The translations under genes and the position numbers were made by a program. Positions 7,361 to 15,645 of a DNA stretch of 64,000 nt are shown in pieces. Position 1 is the stretch's first letter. Each line of letters starts with the position of its first letter. A model generated the notes under the pieces. The model had not been told where the DNA came from. It worked only from the letters and a program-made list of their open reading frames with translations, and did no database searches. Origin of the DNA: Flavobacterium sp. ENC (GTDB lineage Bacteria > Bacteroidota > Bacteroidia > Flavobacteriales > Flavobacteriaceae); assembly GCF_020991415.1 (NCBI RefSeq), contig NZ_JAJMOY010000004.1, forward strand, positions 434,001-498,000, in the 5' to 3' direction.

Positions 7361-9280
7361 TTATACGATATTTGAAATATTAAAACGGACGCTAATCAGT
7401 TCCTGAAGTTCCTTTATGGTTTTAAAAGTTCTTTTGAGTTTTATTTTCTCCATTTTCGATAACGATTCCAAAGCGATAAACTGCCCGGAATCATTGTGCA
7501 ACAGCCCTTGTTTGGTTCTGAATTTCAATAAAGCTTTAAACGAATACGAGCAGGACAAATACAATTCCCTATTATTCGGTTCGAGATCGGCCAGTTTTTC
7601 AAAGCGCTCCGCCGTATTGCTTATGGATTTTACGGAATGGGATAAAATCAAAACCCGAGCTGCATCCGTCAGCGGCATTAAGGCTCTTCTTTTAATATCG
7701 AAATTGTCTTTGTTGGCACCATCCTGTTCGACCAAAAACTGCCTGAAAAAGCCCGTTGGGGAAGGATTTTGCAAAGCCCCGCTCACGAGATGCACATAAA
7801 AAACAGGATTTGCTTTGATGTTTTCAAAAATAGCATCCGAAAGTGCATTGGCTATTTCAGTATCACCATAGGTAACACTGTAATCAAAAAAGATAAAAGA
7901 TAACAAAACTTCATTTTTCCCCGGATTCGTAATCCAGTGATGCACCTGATTTTTCCAATCGTCCAGGCTCATGCACCATTTTGGACTGGAAGCCATCATA
8001 TCGGCGGGACAATAATCGTAACCAATTTCAAAAAGGCCTTTGTTTACCAGGGCGGCAAATTTCAGGAAATAGACTTTTGTTTCTTCCCTGAAAACTTCAG
8101 AAACATTCTCGTAAACAATAGCATTGTCCTGATCAGTATGCAGCATTTGTTCGCTTCGGCCCTGACTTCCCAAAGCCAGCCAGGCAAATTTTACAGGCGG
8201 CGGACTGCTCATTTTTTCGATTGACATTTCGATAACGCGGGTTGTACAGGCTTCATTTAATCCGGTGATAATTTTTGAAATCAGTGTCATTGGAATATTC
8301 TGATCCAGATATCCCTGAAGCAATTGCATGATGCGGGCACGAATGGGTTTAATGTCTTTGGGTTTTTTAGCTCTTTTCAGGGCTTTTATCAAAACAGCCG
8401 GATTATTGCCGAGGGCTACCATGACATCATGTTTAGAAAGGATTCCAACCGCTTTTGTATTGTTGGTGCCGTCTTTGGTCAGGCACAAATAGCTGATATT
8501 GCTTTTCATCATAGCCATCTGCGCCTCGGTAACCGTCATTTTTTTAGGATAGGTGACAACCGGTTTGGTCATGATGGTTTCTGCGGTGGTCAGGATCGAA
8601 TAGTCGCCCGTCACAATTTTATTTCGAAGATCTTTATCGGTAATAATCCCGATCGGAAGCATTTCATCAACAATCAATATGGCCCCGACTTTCTTTTTGT
8701 TCATGATTTTAGCAACATCCCTTGCTGTTGTTGACGGGCTGCAGGTCACGATTTTCTTCGAATATTTTATAGGCTGTAAGTCAAAAGAATGGCTTTCGGA
8801 ATGCATGGATTCGGAAACCAGATCGTCGCCGTAAAGTTTGTCTTTATGAATGTCAGAATACGGATTTCGGGTATTGGATGCGTAACTTTCAATGAGGAAA
8901 TTCCCCACCGTCCTGTTTTCGAGTGCGTACGGTTTAAAAACGGCTATCGGAATGGCATATAGTATGCTTTCTTCATGGGCAACGGCTTCCATGATATAGT
9001 TTTCCTGAGCCAAAAGCGGACGGAGTCCAAAAATGTCCCCTTCATCACACATGTCCAGCACGACGTTTTTTTGATTTTTCTTTAAAGCCACTGCGCCTTT
9101 ATGCACCACATAAAAAGAATCGTGGGTTTTTTCGTTTTCAGCAAAAATCACGGCATCCTTCTCCTTGTAAACAATAGAAATTTGTTCGGATAGTTTTTCA
9201 AGATCGGCCTGATGCAAAAAACTAAAGGGCGGATAATTTTTCAGGAAGTCGGCAACTCTATGCGAAATGGTATTTTTCAT
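7361..9280 (-). CDS. cNMP-binding / CBS pair / DUF294 nucleotidyltransferase-like protein
   Basis: 639 residues. Order of domains: a cyclic-nucleotide-binding beta-roll at about 15-130 (includes FAENEKTHDSFYVVHKG), two CBS motifs at about 170-295, a DUF294 putative nucleotidyltransferase core around 365-390 with LGSQGRSEQ and TDQDNA, which resembles the catalytic region of GlnD, and a DUF294 C-terminal helical domain. The architecture suggests a cytosolic protein that senses a nucleotide and modifies, by nucleotidyl transfer, a partner that is not known. It is the first gene of a two-gene unit with the exonuclease. Confidence 0.85.
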   Translation of the reverse strand: MKNTISHRVADFLKNYPPFSFLHQADLEKLSEQISIVYKEKDAVIFAENEKTHDSFYVVHKGAVALKKNQKNVVLDMCDEGDIFGLRPLLAQENYIMEAVAHEESILYAIPIAVFKPYALENRTVGNFLIESYASNTRNPYSDIHKDKLYGDDLVSESMHSESHSFDLQPIKYSKKIVTCSPSTTARDVAKIMNKKKVGAILIVDEMLPIGIITDKDLRNKIVTGDYSILTTAETIMTKPVVTYPKKMTVTEAQMAMMKSNISYLCLTKDGTNNTKAVGILSKHDVMVALGNNPAVLIKALKRAKKPKDIKPIRARIMQLLQGYLDQNIPMTLISKIITGLNEACTTRVIEMSIEKMSSPPPVKFAWLALGSQGRSEQMLHTDQDNAIVYENVSEVFREETKVYFLKFAALVNKGLFEIGYDYCPADMMASSPKWCMSLDDWKNQVHHWITNPGKNEVLLSFIFFDYSVTYGDTEIANALSDAIFENIKANPVFYVHLVSGALQNPSPTGFFRQFLVEQDGANKDNFDIKRRALMPLTDAARVLILSHSVKSISNTAERFEKLADLEPNNRELYLSCSYSFKALLKFRTKQGLLHNDSGQFIALESLSKMEKIKLKRTFKTIKELQELISVRFNISNIV

Positions 9281-9385
9281 GCTTCAGATTTAGGTTGTAA
9301 TGTAGTACTAAAAATAGAAATGTAAAAGAAACACCTTTAACTTTTTCCAGGATTTAAAGTCCAAGTTTATTTTTCAGAAAAGTAT

Positions 9386-9410
9386 AAAAAAAAGCTCCAA
9401 AGGAACTTTT
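9386..9410 (-). terminator. Terminator of the small lipoprotein gene
   Basis: Minus-strand hairpin AAAGTTCC/GGAGCTTT with a three-base loop and one mismatch, followed by a run of eight T. It lies 22 bp after the stop at 9433. Confidence 0.7.
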
Positions 9411-9432
9411 CTAATATATGTAATGCGAAAAT

Positions 9433-9804
9433 TTAATCAATTTTAAAAACAGTTCCGCGTTGTTTCTCATCAGAACCGACCATGCCAAACTCAAAAGTAT
9501 AAGAATCTTTGGAAGTGGTCAGGATCTTCATGCTGATTGCTTTTTCTTCGGCCATGTTTTTCGGATGTTTTTTCTGCAGGATATATTCGCAGTCACTTAC
9601 CCAGCGGATGGCAGAAGTATCGGTTTTACCCTCAAAAGTTTCAATTTCAATATTGTCTTTACGTTCAAAAACGGTTGTTTTCTTTACACCGTTTACTTCG
9701 AATTCAAATTTGAATTTTCCGGTTTTAAAGTCTTTACAGTTGTGTTCCGCATCGTAGCAGGATACTAAAGCGAGTAAGGGCAAAAAGAATATAATTTTTT
9801 TCAT
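9433..9804 (-). CDS. Small lipoprotein of unknown function
   Basis: 123 residues. Signal peptide with lipobox ALVSC (Cys16), then a small, strand-rich domain with Cys23 and Cys71. I recognise the pattern (YDAEHNCKDFKTGKFKFEF near the start) as a family of small lipoproteins found in Flavobacteriaceae, but no activity is known to me. It is a single gene, with its own terminator downstream and the repeat tract at 9965-10093 upstream. Confidence 0.7.
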   Translation of the reverse strand: MKKIIFFLPLLALVSCYDAEHNCKDFKTGKFKFEFEVNGVKKTTVFERKDNIEIETFEGKTDTSAIRWVSDCEYILQKKHPKNMAEEKAISMKILTTSKDSYTFEFGMVGSDEKQRGTVFKID

Positions 9805-9964
9805 TTTAATGTAAGTTATTTTTTTAAGGAGCTAATTCCTGCTTTCCATTTCAATCTTTTTATTTTTTAAAGAAAAAAATGAAAAGGATTTCCATTGCAA
9901 TCAGGGCTATGGCTTTCGTTTTCATTTTGCCTGAATGAAGGCGATGGAATTTTTGTTTCATTAG

Positions 9965-10093
9965 GTCTTCGACTACGCTCAGACGGACAAATTGCCCTGA
10001 CAGGTCTTCGACGCCATTCAGACAAGTCTTCGACTACGCTCAGACGGACAATTTCGTTCAGAGAGGTCTCGAACTTTGCTCAGACGGACAAAA
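9965..10093. repeat. Four degenerate copies of a ~22-bp repeat (CTTCGACTACGCTCAGAC)
   Basis: Copies of RGTCTTCGACTACGCTCAGACGGACAA-type units occur at about 9965, 9999, 10025 and 10064, with some units changed. Part of the 293-bp gap between the lipoprotein and DinB-like genes. I see no credible gene in this stretch; an open frame across it reads through the repeats and is not credible. Confidence 0.75.
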
Positions 10094-10097
10094 CTAA

Positions 10098-10673
10098 TTA
10101 TTTCAATTTTTTTAATTCGTCGTCGGTAAAGTTCTTAATTTCTTTTTCCCTGGCGAACTTTTCAGCGTTGTAATTTTCCGATTTATTCTTCGGGATTGAT
10201 AAACTTTCCCAATTGTCTTTTTTTAATTGCTTGGCATAAAAAACAATCTGTCCGACGTGATACGGATAATGTGCCAGTTGCCGGTTGATTGCTTCTATAA
10301 CCGTATGGCCTTCGTTTCGGATGTAAATTATTTCAGAAAGCTGCTCTGTTTTTAAACTGTCCAGCGTATTGAGGAAACAATCCCAGCCTTTATTCCAAAA
10401 TGCGAAAACTTCTTCTTTTGACAGTAGGTCATTTTCAAATTCGGCATCACGGTTACGCCATTCTTTTTCACCATCGGTCGTTAAGAAATCGGTCCAGCGG
10501 GATAGCATATTCCCCGAAACGTGTTTCACAATGGTGGCGATGCTGTTAGTATCTTCATTTACGGCGGTAAAAAGCTGCTCCGGTTCCAGTTGGTCCATTG
10601 CCTTTTCGCCTAATGTTTTATAGTATAAAAATTGTTTTTTAACGCTATCTAAATACGAGTCGGTTGCTTCCAT
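10098..10673 (-). CDS. DUF1572 / DinB-superfamily protein
   Basis: 191 residues from the ATG at 10673; the open frame upstream has only a TTG, so the ATG is preferred. Predicted four-helix bundle of the DinB fold, with the DUF1572 signature near residues 135-165 (INRQLAHYPYHVGQIVFYAK). Two histidines in this segment, with one earlier near KHVSGNML, would supply the metal site typical of the superfamily. Some DinB-like proteins are thiol transferases that use bacillithiol or similar thiols; the substrate here is not known. It is cytosolic, with no signal peptide. Confidence 0.8.
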   Translation of the reverse strand: MEATDSYLDSVKKQFLYYKTLGEKAMDQLEPEQLFTAVNEDTNSIATIVKHVSGNMLSRWTDFLTTDGEKEWRNRDAEFENDLLSKEEVFAFWNKGWDCFLNTLDSLKTEQLSEIIYIRNEGHTVIEAINRQLAHYPYHVGQIVFYAKQLKKDNWESLSIPKNKSENYNAEKFAREKEIKNFTDDELKKLK

Positions 10674-10763
10674 GATTATTTTTTTTTGCCACGAATTTCC
10701 CAAATTCTCACCAATTAACGCTTTAATTAGTTTGTGCTGTAGAAGAAAATTCTCGGCGTCTTT

Positions 10764-11336
10764 TTATATAATTTTAATATCATATTTATCTAAAAGCCCC
10801 TCAATTCCCTGAGTAGAGAATTGTGCCTTTCGCATCGGATTAAATTCGGGGTCAATTTTATAATTATAAGCCGTTCTGAAATCCACAGCAGCTAACTGGG
10901 TTTCATTAAAAATCGCTCCTTCAAGGTTGCAATGGTCAAAAAGTGAACTGGTCAGATTGGTTCCGATAAAAGTAACTTCCCTTACCGAACAATTGATAAA
11001 TTTGGTTTTGGGCATCTTTTTGTTCGAAAAAATGGCATAGTCTAAAGCGCTTTCCTCAAAATACACCTGAAATAAAAAATCGTCACATTCACTGAAGGCA
11101 ATTCCGAGGAGTTTACAGTTTTTGAAAGTCACATTTTTTAAACTCGTTCCGGCCAAACTGGTCATGGACAGGTTGCAGTCGATAAATTCGCAATCCAAAA
11201 AAGTATTGTAGGCGAAGTTGCTGTTGGAAAAATCACAGTTTTTAAAGACACAATCTTCAAACTCCCGGTTGTTTATTTTTTTGTCAATATAAATGACTTT
11301 GTCGAATGTTTTCTGAATGTGTATTAAACTTTCCAT
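10764..11336 (-). CDS. Pentapeptide-repeat protein, Qnr-like in length and layout
   Basis: 190 residues. From about residue 24 to 150 the sequence follows the A(D/N)LXX rule with F, L or C at every fifth position (for example CVFKNCDFSNSNF), which builds a right-handed quadrilateral beta-helix. A short break near residues 75-105 (DDFLFQVYFEESALDYA) and a C-terminal helix-like tail recall Qnr and MfpA, DNA mimics that protect gyrase or topoisomerase IV. Qnr proteins have about 218 residues, so this is somewhat shorter. Drug resistance is not implied. It is a single gene on the minus strand. Confidence 0.75.
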   Translation of the reverse strand: MESLIHIQKTFDKVIYIDKKINNREFEDCVFKNCDFSNSNFAYNTFLDCEFIDCNLSMTSLAGTSLKNVTFKNCKLLGIAFSECDDFLFQVYFEESALDYAIFSNKKMPKTKFINCSVREVTFIGTNLTSSLFDHCNLEGAIFNETQLAAVDFRTAYNYKIDPEFNPMRKAQFSTQGIEGLLDKYDIKII

Positions 11337-11376
11337 GAATGGTTTTTGGATAAAAGAATTTTTAACTTTGAATATT

Positions 11377-11409
11377 AAACCCGACAGGTTTTTAAAACCT
11401 GTCGGGTTT
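11377..11409. terminator. Strong bidirectional hairpin (12-bp perfect stem)
   Basis: AAACCCGACAGG and CCTGTCGGGTTT are perfect inverted repeats around a nine-base AT loop. It lies 12 bp downstream of the DUF6095 gene (minus strand). The GACAGGTT type of stem resembles a repeat that is dispersed in flavobacterial genomes. Confidence 0.75.
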
Positions 11410-11420
11410 GCGTAAGTGAC

Positions 11421-11642
11421 TTAGTCATTAAACAAACCTCTCATCATGGTTTTCAATCCGTAAAAAATTAAAAACATCGCACTTAAACAAGCCACAATTC
11501 CGATTCCCAAAACCAGATAGTGCCAGTTGGTATGCTGATTCATAAATGCATTATAAATCAACGAAGGACCAATAAACAAAAGAGGTAAGGAGCCTGTTAG
11601 ATATCTGATGCCTTTTCCGAGTAATTCTTTATTTGTTGCCAT
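11421..11642 (-). CDS. Small membrane protein, DUF6095 family
   Basis: 73 residues with two predicted membrane helices (about 13-33 and 43-65) joined by a short loop NQHTNWH, and a short charged N-terminus. The pattern agrees with the DUF6095 family of Flavobacteriaceae, which I recall as a frequent neighbour of murQ. It lies 61 bp after murQ on the same strand, so it is probably in the murQ transcript and ends at the hairpin at 11377. Function unknown. Confidence 0.7.
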   Translation of the reverse strand: MATNKELLGKGIRYLTGSLPLLFIGPSLIYNAFMNQHTNWHYLVLGIGIVACLSAMFLIFYGLKTMMRGLFND

Positions 11643-11703
11643 TTTTTTTGTTTCAGGTTTGAAGTTTCAGGTTGCGAACTTTGCGGTTTATTGAAAGAGT
11701 TCG

Positions 11704-12516
11704 TTATACATTATAATTGTCCACCGCTTTTCGTACGCTTCCGTGTTTTTTCAGCAGATCAGACGCTTCTTCATAGGAAACCGTAATTTCTCCCATAATC
11801 ATCTTCACACCGCGATCGACCAATTTGACATTGCTTAATTGCATATCGACCATTTTGTTGCCTTTTACTTTTCCAAGCTGAATCATGGCGGCAGTCGAAA
11901 TCATATTTAAAACTAATTTCTGGGCTGTTCCGGCTTTCATTCTGGAGCTTCCGGTAACAAATTCAGGTCCGACAACAACGTCAATAGGAAACTGCGCTGT
12001 TAACGACAAAGGGCTTCCTGCATTACAGCTAATAGACCCCGTTACAATATTATTCTGATTACAGCTTTCCAGTCCTCCAATAACATACGGAGTGGTTCCG
12101 GAGGCTGCGATTCCAATTACAACATCATTTTGACCAATATTATGGGCCTGTAAATCAATCCAGGCTTGTGTGGCATTGTCTTCGGCATTTTCTACCGCAC
12201 GACGGATGGCTGTGTCGCCACCTGCAATGATCCCGTTTACAAGATCAAACGGAACTCCAAAAGTCGGAGGGCATTCAGAGGCATCCACAACACCCAGGCG
12301 TCCTGAGGTTCCGGCACCGATATAAAATAATCGTCCGCCTAGTTTTAACTGGTTGACCACCTGTGCCACAAGGGCTTCAATTTGCGGTAAAGCTTTCTCT
12401 ACGGCATGCGGAACGGTTTTGTCTTCGTTATTGATATTGGTAAGCAGTTCGTGAACGGACATTTTTTCTAAATGTTCGTATTTGGATGCCTGTTCTGTGG
12501 TTTTAGTAAAAGTCAT
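11704..12516 (-). CDS. murQ: N-acetylmuramic acid 6-phosphate etherase
   Basis: 270 residues. SIS domain with the phosphosugar loop YIGAGTSGRLGVVDASECPP (65-84); E81 matches the catalytic glutamate of the E. coli enzyme (E83). A second loop, GIAASGTTPYV, and SSRMKAGTAQKLVLN are also typical. The enzyme cleaves the D-lactyl ether of MurNAc 6-phosphate to give GlcNAc 6-phosphate and D-lactate in recycling of cell-wall sugars, in the cytosol. It is a little shorter than the E. coli protein (298), usual for this phylum. A TAACTTTG element 32 bp upstream, inside repeat-like DNA, could be its -7 box. Confidence 0.93.
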   Translation of the reverse strand: MTFTKTTEQASKYEHLEKMSVHELLTNINNEDKTVPHAVEKALPQIEALVAQVVNQLKLGGRLFYIGAGTSGRLGVVDASECPPTFGVPFDLVNGIIAGGDTAIRRAVENAEDNATQAWIDLQAHNIGQNDVVIGIAASGTTPYVIGGLESCNQNNIVTGSISCNAGSPLSLTAQFPIDVVVGPEFVTGSSRMKAGTAQKLVLNMISTAAMIQLGKVKGNKMVDMQLSNVKLVDRGVKMIMGEITVSYEEASDLLKKHGSVRKAVDNYNV

Positions 12517-12547
12517 TGTGTTTTTCGGGTTGTAGGTTGCAAGGTCT

Positions 12548-12555
12548 CAAAGTTA
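12548..12555 (-). promoter_or_regulatory. Possible -7 element of murQ inside a repeat tract
   Basis: TAACTTTG on the minus strand, with GTTG 20 bp further upstream. The same letters are part of the CAAAGTTACAAAG repeat vocabulary in this region, so chance is possible. Confidence 0.4.
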
Positions 12556-12607
12556 CAAAGTTTTAAGGCTTCTGACAACGAAATATATGGGAATGACGGA
12601 GTTTTTT

Positions 12608-12717
12608 GCGTGAGGGATAGGAGTTACTACCGAAGTAGTACGGATAGCCCGACCGCATTTACTAAAGGCGCATTATCAGCGGTTTGTTACATGCGCCTTT
12701 AGTAAATGGGGGCACGC
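12608..12717. repeat. REP-like cruciform element with two inner hairpins
   Basis: An outer stem GCGTG (12608-12612)/CACGC (12713-12717) encloses a small hairpin ACTAC-CGAA-GTAGT (12626-12639) and a hairpin with a perfect 18-bp stem (12656-12673 with 12691-12708, CATTTACTAAAGGCGCAT). The segment GATAGCCCGACC lies between them. The whole unit is about 110 bp and has no credible reading frame. It lies between murQ and the ZIP gene. Confidence 0.75.
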
Positions 12718-12722
12718 CCTGA

Positions 12723-13391
12723 TTACAGGAAAAAGGCTAGAAGGATTCCGATTACAATCATGGATACTTTAGCAACATTAAACTTATGTCCTTCGCTGCT
12801 TTCAAAAATGATGGTAGAGGAAATATGAAATAAGATTCCGATCACAATGGCAGTAATCTCGGTGTAAAAGTCGTTTAAAACAGGCAGGTAATCGGATGCG
12901 ATTGTGCCCAGAGGAGTCATAACAGCAAAAGTAATCATAAAAGCAAAAATGGCTTTCTTGTTTAAATTCGCATTGATGAAAAATGTCGTTAAAATAATAG
13001 CAATCGGTAAGTGATGGATCGCAATTCCGAGGGCTAAATCGTGGTGATGGCTCACCGGAAAACCTTCCAGGAAGGCGTGAATACACAAACTGATAAAAAG
13101 CAGCCACGGAATCTGGGACATTTGTGCGTGTCCGTGTACATGCCCGTGTTCGGCTCCTTTGGAGAAGAATTCAAGAATGATCTGGAATAAAATCCCAATC
13201 ATGATGAAGAGTCCGATATGGTGATTGTGGGATTCGTAAACTTCCGGCAACAAATGCATTACCGTCAGGGATAATAAAAACGAACCACTAAATGCTAATA
13301 AAAGTTTTAGATTGGTTTTGCTTTTTGGTTTTAGAAACAAAGCCACAAAATAACCTAGAAGTACAGAAAATAAGGGTAATAAATAGTTCAT
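12723..13391 (-). CDS. ZIP-family metal transporter
   Basis: 222 residues and about seven to eight membrane helices. A His-rich loop after helix 3 (AEHGHVHGHAQ) binds metal ions in this family. Helix 4 has HAFLEGF and helix 5 has HHLPIAI, the two conserved metal-site motifs of ZIP proteins. It probably brings zinc or another divalent metal across the inner membrane. It is a single gene between the REP-like element and a repeat tract at 13398-13478. Confidence 0.88.
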   Translation of the reverse strand: MNYLLPLFSVLLGYFVALFLKPKSKTNLKLLLAFSGSFLLSLTVMHLLPEVYESHNHHIGLFIMIGILFQIILEFFSKGAEHGHVHGHAQMSQIPWLLFISLCIHAFLEGFPVSHHHDLALGIAIHHLPIAIILTTFFINANLNKKAIFAFMITFAVMTPLGTIASDYLPVLNDFYTEITAIVIGILFHISSTIIFESSEGHKFNVAKVSMIVIGILLAFFL

Positions 13392-13397
13392 TTGTAT

Positions 13398-13478
13398 TTT
13401 GTTTAATCGTTGATTCGTTTAATTGGTTAATTGTTTTTTTGTCCAGCGAATAAACGGTTAAACAATTAAACGATTACC
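13398..13478. repeat. Degenerate octamer repeats in inverted orientation (TTTAATCG/TTTAATTG)
   Basis: GTTTAATCG-TTGATTCG-TTTAATTG-GTTAATTG is followed after a T-run by the reverse complement type CGGTTAAACAATTAAACGATTACCC, so the transcript can fold into a long imperfect hairpin. It separates two minus-strand genes and may end transcription. Confidence 0.65.
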
Positions 13479-13483
13479 CAATT

Positions 13484-14248
13484 TTATTTAAAAATCATGA
13501 TTAATCGTTCGCTTTCGGTTTTGTGGAATTTTTTGAGTTTATAATCCCCAAAAATATCCAGCAGAAAAATACCGGCTTCGGCCATTAAGTCTTCAAAATC
13601 CTTTAGCGTTAAGGCTTTTACTTTTTCGGTGAAATGAAAATGTCTTCCCTGATCTTCAAAGTCTATTTCTTTAATAATATGACCATCCGCTACATATCTT
13701 TTGATTTTAAAATCGATACCGTCAACCGTTTTTACTTCCTCCGGTACCAGCGTTTCAATCACCTGATTTACATTCATAAAGTCAATCACGGCAAAACCAT
13801 ATTCGGATAAGCTGTCTTTGATGGCTTTCAGGGTGGTAAGATTGTCCTCATCGCTTTCGAAATAACCAAAACTGGTAAACAAATTGAATATGGCATCAAA
13901 TTTTTCTTCGAACGGTTCACGCATATCGTGTACCTTAAAGTGAAGTGTTTCATTACTGTTTTTACTCGCTTCGGCAATGCTGTTCTCGGATAAATCAGCA
14001 CCTAAGACATTAAACCCCAATTGATTTAAATAAATCGAATGGCGTCCTTTCCCGCAGGCAAGGTCCAGTACTTTTGCTTTTTCGGGCAAGTTCAGATAAT
14101 GGGTCAGGTTGTCCATAAAAATCTGGGCTTCCCTGTAGTTTCTGTCCTTATAAAGAATGTGATAATACGGAGTGTCAAACCATGAAGTAAACCAATTTTC
14201 GGTGTTACGTTCCTGATTCGGTGTTGAGGAGTTCGATGCGTCAGACAT
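13484..14248 (-). CDS. Class I SAM-dependent methyltransferase
   Basis: 254 residues. Motif I is VLDLACGKGRHSIYL (about 60-74), followed by an acidic residue after LGADLS and a later IFNLFTSFGYF segment, as in small-molecule methyltransferases of the Methyltransf_25/11 type. The substrate cannot be read from the sequence. It is divergent from the RlmL-like gene with 159 bp between the starts, and their -7 elements nearly touch. Confidence 0.8.
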   Translation of the reverse strand: MSDASNSSTPNQERNTENWFTSWFDTPYYHILYKDRNYREAQIFMDNLTHYLNLPEKAKVLDLACGKGRHSIYLNQLGFNVLGADLSENSIAEASKNSNETLHFKVHDMREPFEEKFDAIFNLFTSFGYFESDEDNLTTLKAIKDSLSEYGFAVIDFMNVNQVIETLVPEEVKTVDGIDFKIKRYVADGHIIKEIDFEDQGRHFHFTEKVKALTLKDFEDLMAEAGIFLLDIFGDYKLKKFHKTESERLIMIFK

Positions 14249-14278
14249 TTATTCTATTTCAATTAATTCAAAGTCCCG

Positions 14279-14297
14279 CAAATTTAGTGTATTTTTG
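14279..14297. promoter_or_regulatory. Back-to-back -7 elements of the divergent methyltransferase genes
   Basis: Minus strand: TAAATTTG at 14279-14286. Plus strand: TATTTTTG at 14290-14297. Both fit TAnnTTTG and are three bases apart. The -33 boxes are weak on both sides. Two polymerases could not occupy both at once. Confidence 0.45.
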
Positions 14298-14407
14298 CCG
14301 AAAAATAACTATTTCGCAACGATACCTCATGAATCATTGTGTTTAAGGGAAAGTTTTTAATGCAGATTCGGTTTTGACCGGAAATCTGTTTTAATTCAAA
14401 TAAGAAA

Positions 14408-15571
14408 ATGGAAGAAAATTTTAGAATGATAGCCAAATGTTTTTTTGGTTTTGAAGAAATATTAGAGAATGAATTGCGTGCACTTGGTGCCCAGGATGTA
14501 GAAAAAGGAGTGCGAATGGTAAGCTTTAAAGGCGATAAAGGGTTTATGTACAAAGCCAATTTATCGTTGCGTACGGCACTTAAAGTATTAAAACCGATCT
14601 ATTCATTCAGAGCCAACAACGAACAGGCTCTTTACAAAGGAATTTCGGGCGTAAACTGGTCTAAGTTGTTGAATGCTAATCAGACTTTTGTAATTGATGC
14701 TACCGTTCATTCAACTTATTTTAACCATTCTGAGTTTGTTTCCCAAAAATGTAAAGATGCTATTGTAGACCAGTTCAGGGAAAGAACAGGACAGCGTCCG
14801 AGTATTGATAAAGCATTTCCGGATTTAAGGATTAACGTGCATATCGATAAAGATCAGGTTTCGGTTGCTTTGGATACTTCCGGAAATTCACTGCATCAGC
14901 GTGGTTACCGAACAGCTACGAATATTGCTCCGATTAACGAAGTTCTGGCAGCAGGAATTTTATTGTTATCAGGTTGGGAAGGGCAGAGCCATTTTCTGGA
15001 TCCAATGTGCGGATCAGGGACTTTTCTGGCAGAAGCAGCCATGATTGCCTGCAATATCCCGGCAAACATCAACCGTAAGGAATTTGCATTTGAGAAATGG
15101 AAAGACTGGGACAATGATTTATTTGACAATATTGTCAACAGCCTGATGAAAAAGACAAAGGAATTTCATTATACGATAAAAGGTTTTGATAAAGCGCCAA
15201 GTGCCGTAAACAAAGCCAAAGACAACATAAAGAATGCCAATCTGGAGGATTATGTGACCATCTCTGAAGACAACTTTTTTGAAAGCGAAAAAGCGGTAGA
15301 AGGAAAGTTGCACATGGTTTTCAATCCGCCTTATGACGAACGTCTGGACATTCATATGGAAGAGTTCTACAAAAATATTGGAGATACTTTAAAGAAAAGC
15401 TATCCGGGAACGAATGCCTGGTTTATCACGGCCAATCTTGAAGCGCTGAAGTTTGTGGGATTAAAACCTTCCAGAAAAATCAAACTTTTCAACGCAAGTT
15501 TGGAAGCGCGTCTGGTTAAATATGAGATGTACGAGGGAAGTAAGAGAACGAAGTTTCAGGTAAACGAATAG
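14408..15571 (+). CDS. rlmL: THUMP-domain 23S rRNA guanine-N2 methyltransferase (RlmL-like)
   Basis: 387 residues. The N-terminal third has ferredoxin-like and THUMP features for RNA binding (about 10-160, with RTALKVLKPI). The C-terminal Rossmann domain has FLDPMCGSGTFLAEA (about 197-211) and the catalytic NPPYDERL near 309, the N-P-P-Y type found in N2-guanine RNA methyltransferases. It corresponds to the N-terminal (RlmL, m2G2445) half of the fused RlmKL of E. coli. The exact target is by homology only. A repeat tract follows the stop codon. Confidence 0.85.
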   Translation: MEENFRMIAKCFFGFEEILENELRALGAQDVEKGVRMVSFKGDKGFMYKANLSLRTALKVLKPIYSFRANNEQALYKGISGVNWSKLLNANQTFVIDATVHSTYFNHSEFVSQKCKDAIVDQFRERTGQRPSIDKAFPDLRINVHIDKDQVSVALDTSGNSLHQRGYRTATNIAPINEVLAAGILLLSGWEGQSHFLDPMCGSGTFLAEAAMIACNIPANINRKEFAFEKWKDWDNDLFDNIVNSLMKKTKEFHYTIKGFDKAPSAVNKAKDNIKNANLEDYVTISEDNFFESEKAVEGKLHMVFNPPYDERLDIHMEEFYKNIGDTLKKSYPGTNAWFITANLEALKFVGLKPSRKIKLFNASLEARLVKYEMYEGSKRTKFQVNE

Positions 15572-15645
15572 TTACAAAGAGGCAAAGGCTCAAAGGTACA
15601 AAGGAAAAACTTTGTCGCTTTGAACCTCTGTAACTTTGAACCTTA
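15568..15645. repeat. CAAAGG / CCTTTG degenerate repeats in inverted orientation
   Basis: Plus-strand units CAAAGGCTCAAAGGTACAAAGG (about 15575-15604) are mirrored by CTTTGAACCTCTGTAACTTTGAACCTT (15618-15645). The transcript could fold into a long hairpin after the rlmL stop. The right arm contains the TAACTTTG element of the next gene. Confidence 0.7.
15631..15638 (+). promoter_or_regulatory. -7 element of the 79-residue membrane protein gene, formed by repeat DNA
   Basis: TAACTTTG, 19 bases before the ATG at 15658. A TTTG lies upstream at 15611-15614, with a spacer of 16, a little short for the usual 18-19. Confidence 0.45.

Noticed and set aside
7416..8734. Three plus-strand open frames within the DUF294 gene
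   Set aside because: They are shadows of the conserved minus-strand frame, which has recognisable cNMP, CBS and DUF294 domains over its whole length.
9895..10173. A 92-residue open frame on the plus strand
   Set aside because: It runs through the CTTCGACTACGCTCAGAC repeats and over the end of the DinB-like gene on the other strand; composition is that of repeat DNA.
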